Both the position numbers and the translations under genes were made by a program. Below the pieces are notes generated by a model. That model was not told the DNA's origin. It was given only the letters and a program-made list of their open reading frames with translations, and ran no database searches. 64,000 nucleotides of DNA from positions 1 to 64,000 of the forward strand of contig JACPYX010000020.1 of NCBI GenBank assembly GCA_016195815.1, written 5' to 3'. The stretch's first letter is position 1. Each line of letters starts with the position of its first letter. Positions 61,315 to 64,000 of this stretch are shown here, one piece after another. This stretch comes from Chloroflexota bacterium (lineage in GTDB: Bacteria; Chloroflexota; Anaerolineae; Anaerolineales; Villigracilaceae).

Positions 61315-62445
61315 ATGAATCATAATTCTCTTTCCCGCCGGGATTTTCTAAAGCTATCTGGTTTGGGTTTGGGGGCGCTGGCGTTGAATCCATTCAGGAA
61401 TGCTCCCAGCCTGCCTCAATTCCCCGCAGGTGACCGCCTGGGAAGAATAGTCGTCACCCCGAACTATTATTCCACCGAACTCAAGCCCAGTCCGAACGTC
61501 AATGTGCCTGCCATCCGCAATGTGGCTCAAGATGAAGTTGTGGTCTGGCAACGTGAAGTAGTTGGGACGGAGGCCTACAGCGGCACGAGCACGCGTTGGG
61601 TGGAGACGCCTGAGGGGTTTATTTATGCGCCGTACGTTCAACCTGTCCGCAATTTGCCCAACACGCCCATTGCCAGCCTCCCGGCGGGCAAACAGGGCTT
61701 TTGGGCTGAGGTGACCGTGCCGTACGTTGATCTTCGTCTTCCACAAGGCGCCGTTCCGATCGGGGAAGGGGTTAAGTACAACCTTGAAACCGGCCAGCCG
61801 ATTCGTTTATACTACAGCCAGGTGGTGTGGATAGATCAGGTCGGAGCGGATGCAAACGGCGATATTCTCTACCGATTCAATGAGGCGCCCCAACACGGTT
61901 ACGGCCCCGGCGATGTCTTTTACGCCGACGGCGCCGCTTTCCGTCCTTTAACGGACGAGGATGTCGCCCCGATCAACCCGGATGTTGATCCGGCCGCGAA
62001 GAAAATTGTAATAGATGCCACCTCCACCCGCCAATACCTTTCCTGCTTCGAGGGCAATACCGAAGTCTACTTTTGCCGGGTTTCAACAGGCTTTGCTGAA
62101 AGATTTGCAACGCCCCTTGGCGATCAAGCCATCGCCTGGAAAATATTCTCCCTGCACATGGCCGCCAATACGGGAGCGGGCAGCGGCTATGATACGATGG
62201 CCGTATCCTGGCCGACCTTTTTCAATACGAATGCGGGCGCCGCGGTCCATGCCACTTTTTGGCACAACGATTTCGGCGTGAGGCGTTCTCACGGCTGTGT
62301 CAATGTCCTGCCTGAAGACGCCCAATGGATTTTCCGCTGGACTTCTCCTTTTGTTTCTCTCGATCAGAGCGAGCTTCGTCTTCAGTGGCCGAATGTCGGC
62401 GGCCCTTACAGCACCTCTGTGGTGGTAAACGAAACGATGGTTTGA
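61315..62445 (+). CDS. Tat-exported L,D-transpeptidase (YkuD) 2
   Basis: Protein of 376 aa with Tat signal SRRDFLKLSGLGLGALALN and catalytic HATFWHNDFGVRRSHGCVNV near the C-terminus. Same architecture as the 33529 protein but only moderately alike outside the signal and catalytic regions, so an older duplication. GAAGGTG lies 9 nt before the ATG. Confidence 0.9.
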   Translation: MNHNSLSRRDFLKLSGLGLGALALNPFRNAPSLPQFPAGDRLGRIVVTPNYYSTELKPSPNVNVPAIRNVAQDEVVVWQREVVGTEAYSGTSTRWVETPEGFIYAPYVQPVRNLPNTPIASLPAGKQGFWAEVTVPYVDLRLPQGAVPIGEGVKYNLETGQPIRLYYSQVVWIDQVGADANGDILYRFNEAPQHGYGPGDVFYADGAAFRPLTDEDVAPINPDVDPAAKKIVIDATSTRQYLSCFEGNTEVYFCRVSTGFAERFATPLGDQAIAWKIFSLHMAANTGAGSGYDTMAVSWPTFFNTNAGAAVHATFWHNDFGVRRSHGCVNVLPEDAQWIFRWTSPFVSLDQSELRLQWPNVGGPYSTSVVVNETMV

Positions 62446-62464
62446 TCGTAAAACATGATCCACC

Positions 62465-63244
62465 ATGCCCTTTTCACATAACAACGGTATCAGATATTTC
62501 AGTTTTGATATATTCCCGCGCACGCTGACGCAGGCCGTCTTCACGCGGCAGGGAGGCGTCAGCCCCGCGCCGTGGGATTCACTCAACGTGGGCGGGACGG
62601 TCGGCGATGAAGTGGAACGCGTGCTCGAAAACCGCTCCCGTTCTTTTGCGGCTCTTGGCCGGACCTTAGACTCGCTCTTCGACGTCTGGCAGGTCCACTC
62701 TGCTGATGCGGTCCACGCCGATGCGCCGCGTCCCGCGCACGAAGATCATCACAAAGCCGATATCATCCTGACCGACAAACCGAACGTCACTCTTTATATG
62801 CGCTTCGCGGATTGCGTGCCGATCCTTTTTCACGATCCGAAACAGGGTGTGGTCGGAATCACACACGCGGGTTGGATGGGAACGGTGCGCGGCGCGAGCG
62901 CGGCAACGGTCAAAGCCATGTGCGCGCGCTATGGTTCACAACCCAAAGATATTCAAGCCGCCATCGGTCCCTCGATTGGCGCGGATCATTACGAGGTCGG
63001 GCCGGACGTTGTCTCGCAAGTGGATCAGGCCTTCGGTGCGGACGCGAAGCGTTTGATCGAATCCCGCGGCGGCAAAACTTATCTTGATCTGTGGGCTGCG
63101 AATCGAATCCAGTTGCAAAAATCCGGCGTGGAACAAATTGAAGTGGCGGGCTTGTGCACAGCCTGCCATCTCGATGATTGGTTTTCGCATCGCGCTGAAA
63201 AAGGCAAAACCGGCCGCTTCGGCGCGCTGATCGCGCTGGCTTAA
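62465..63244 (+). CDS. Laccase-domain protein (YfiH/PgeF family)
   Basis: Protein of 259 aa. VFTRQGGVSPAPWDSLNVGG, RFADCVPILFHDP, GITHAGWMGTVRG and GLCTACHLDDWFSHRAEKG provide the Cys/His metal site. Family members act as purine nucleoside phosphorylase/deaminase or clear peptidoglycan-editing errors (PgeF). The latter fits the preceding transpeptidase. Confidence 0.9.
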   Translation: MPFSHNNGIRYFSFDIFPRTLTQAVFTRQGGVSPAPWDSLNVGGTVGDEVERVLENRSRSFAALGRTLDSLFDVWQVHSADAVHADAPRPAHEDHHKADIILTDKPNVTLYMRFADCVPILFHDPKQGVVGITHAGWMGTVRGASAATVKAMCARYGSQPKDIQAAIGPSIGADHYEVGPDVVSQVDQAFGADAKRLIESRGGKTYLDLWAANRIQLQKSGVEQIEVAGLCTACHLDDWFSHRAEKGKTGRFGALIALA

Positions 63245-63291
63245 TTTGGATTCCGTCAGCTTGCTGGTGGAGTTTTGCGAAAATAAAGTTC

Positions 63292-64000
63292 ATGCCTGAT
63301 CTTGTCTCATCCATTCGCGAACGCTATTTAAAAACCCTTGATACGATTTCTGCCGCCGCGCGCAAATCGAATCGTTCGCCTGAGTCTGTTCGCCTGGTGG
63401 TCGTTACAAAGACACAACCGCTGGATGTTGTAAAAGCGGTCATCGAAGCGGGCGCGAAAATCCTCGGCGAAAATTACGCCGAGGAAGCGGTTGAAAAAAT
63501 TCTCGCGCTGAAATCGCAATCTTCGAGTTTTCAATCTGCGGTAGAATGGCACATGATCGGTCACGTCCAAAGCCGCAAGGCTCAACTCGCGGCTGAACAT
63601 TTTGCACTTTTCCATTCGCTCGATAGTTTGAAACTGGCCCAGCGCGTCGACCGTTTCGCGGCGCAATTCGGGCGCCGCCTGCCGGTTCTTCTTGAGTTCA
63701 ACGTGGGCGGCGAGGCAGGCAAGCACGGCTGGAGCGCTTCGGATGAATCGCGCTGGCCTGATCTGCTGACCGATGTGAACGCGATTGCCGCCCTGCCGAA
63801 TCTCGAAGTGCGCGGGTTGATGACCATGCCGCCTCTTTCCATGGACCCGGAAACGGCGCGTGTTTACTTTCGGCGTTTGCGCCGCCTGCGCGATTTTCTC
63901 GCCAAGCGCGCGCCACAGGCCGAGTGGGGCGAGCTTTCGATGGGAACCAGTTCAGATTACGCGGCGGCGGTGGAAGAGGGCGCAACTTTAGTTCGGGTCG
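63292..64000 (+). CDS. YggS-family PLP homeostasis protein (partial)
   Basis: The first 236 residues are present and the frame leaves the window. VRLVVVTKTQPLDVV holds the PLP Lys, LGENYAEEAVEKI, WHMIGHVQSRKAQ and LSMGTSSDYAAAVEEGATLVRV are family signatures. The YggS gene follows a YfiH gene in many bacteria, as here. Confidence 0.93.
   Translation, partial: MPDLVSSIRERYLKTLDTISAAARKSNRSPESVRLVVVTKTQPLDVVKAVIEAGAKILGENYAEEAVEKILALKSQSSSFQSAVEWHMIGHVQSRKAQLAAEHFALFHSLDSLKLAQRVDRFAAQFGRRLPVLLEFNVGGEAGKHGWSASDESRWPDLLTDVNAIAALPNLEVRGLMTMPPLSMDPETARVYFRRLRRLRDFLAKRAPQAEWGELSMGTSSDYAAAVEEGATLVRV

Noticed and set aside
1-64000. CRISPR array or prophage
   Set aside because: No regularly spaced short repeats and no structural, portal or terminase genes were seen. 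The only recombinase is IntI.

Overview
The window looks like a chromosome fragment from a member of the Chloroflexota, most likely class Anaerolineae. This is inferred from the style of the proteins (Thr/Pro-rich linkers in secreted proteins, NuoC-NuoD fusion, stand-alone SWIM mini-protein, LysM/CAP-domain exoproteins, Sec-type SelD) and not from a marker gene. Base composition is moderately GC-rich, both strands are densely coded, and genes sit in short operons. Many genes have a -10 box only 6-8 nt before the start codon, so leaderless transcription looks common.

Left end (1-2912): a chromosomal integron. An integron-integrase gene (intI, + strand) faces away from a cassette carrying a beta-propeller-like lipoprotein (- strand). 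The cassette is bounded by an attI-like core site near 1795 and a textbook attC hairpin site at 131-254; the first 130 bases are the start of a second cassette. Next come trxB, malate dehydrogenase and citrate synthase (two TCA-cycle genes), a small dabb-like protein and a GT-C type membrane glycosyltransferase.

8603-11532: a bacterial-microcompartment (BMC) satellite locus of the sugar-phosphate type: rpiB, deoC, three BMC-P pentamer genes and a small adaptor-like protein. Three of the proteins carry helices that look like encapsulation peptides. No hexamer or trimer shell gene is in the window.

11575-24600: mainly minus-strand housekeeping and envelope genes: rRNA-type methyltransferase, zinc-ribbon/LysM protein, gamma-glutamyltransferase, CorC-like protein, selD whose active-site residue is an in-frame TGA (selenocysteine), a prohibitin-like protein, and wecB/wecC for UDP-ManNAcA synthesis.

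24981-39430: NfeD/slipin pair, RNase D, beta-CASP nuclease, tRNA-Ser with tandem copies of its 3' end, a split NAD synthetase (amidase + NadE), transporters, SWIM mini-protein, Tat-type L,D-transpeptidase, orphan DNA methyltransferase, a response regulator lacking the phosphoacceptor Asp, initiator tRNA-Met and smpB.

39451-47992: a TetR-controlled catabolic operon (class II aldolase, class III aminotransferase, MFS transporter, FGGY kinase), preceded by a truncated aminotransferase V fragment and ended by an insertion-sequence relic; then M20 amidohydrolase, MBL-fold and LmbE-type hydrolases.

48040-54988: ricT-like gene and an operon ALDH-iscX-nuoB-nuoCD-nuoI-mrp, divergent from a SufR-like (probable Fe-S sensing) regulator. 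55811-64000: class V aminotransferase with a decayed tandem copy, NBR1-Ig lipoprotein, CAP/LysM protein, patatin, esterase, second L,D-transpeptidase, laccase-domain protein and a partial YggS-type PLP protein. The points most worth a second look are the integron, the BMC satellite locus, the selenoprotein SelD, the Fe-S-linked nuo operon and the TetR catabolic operon.
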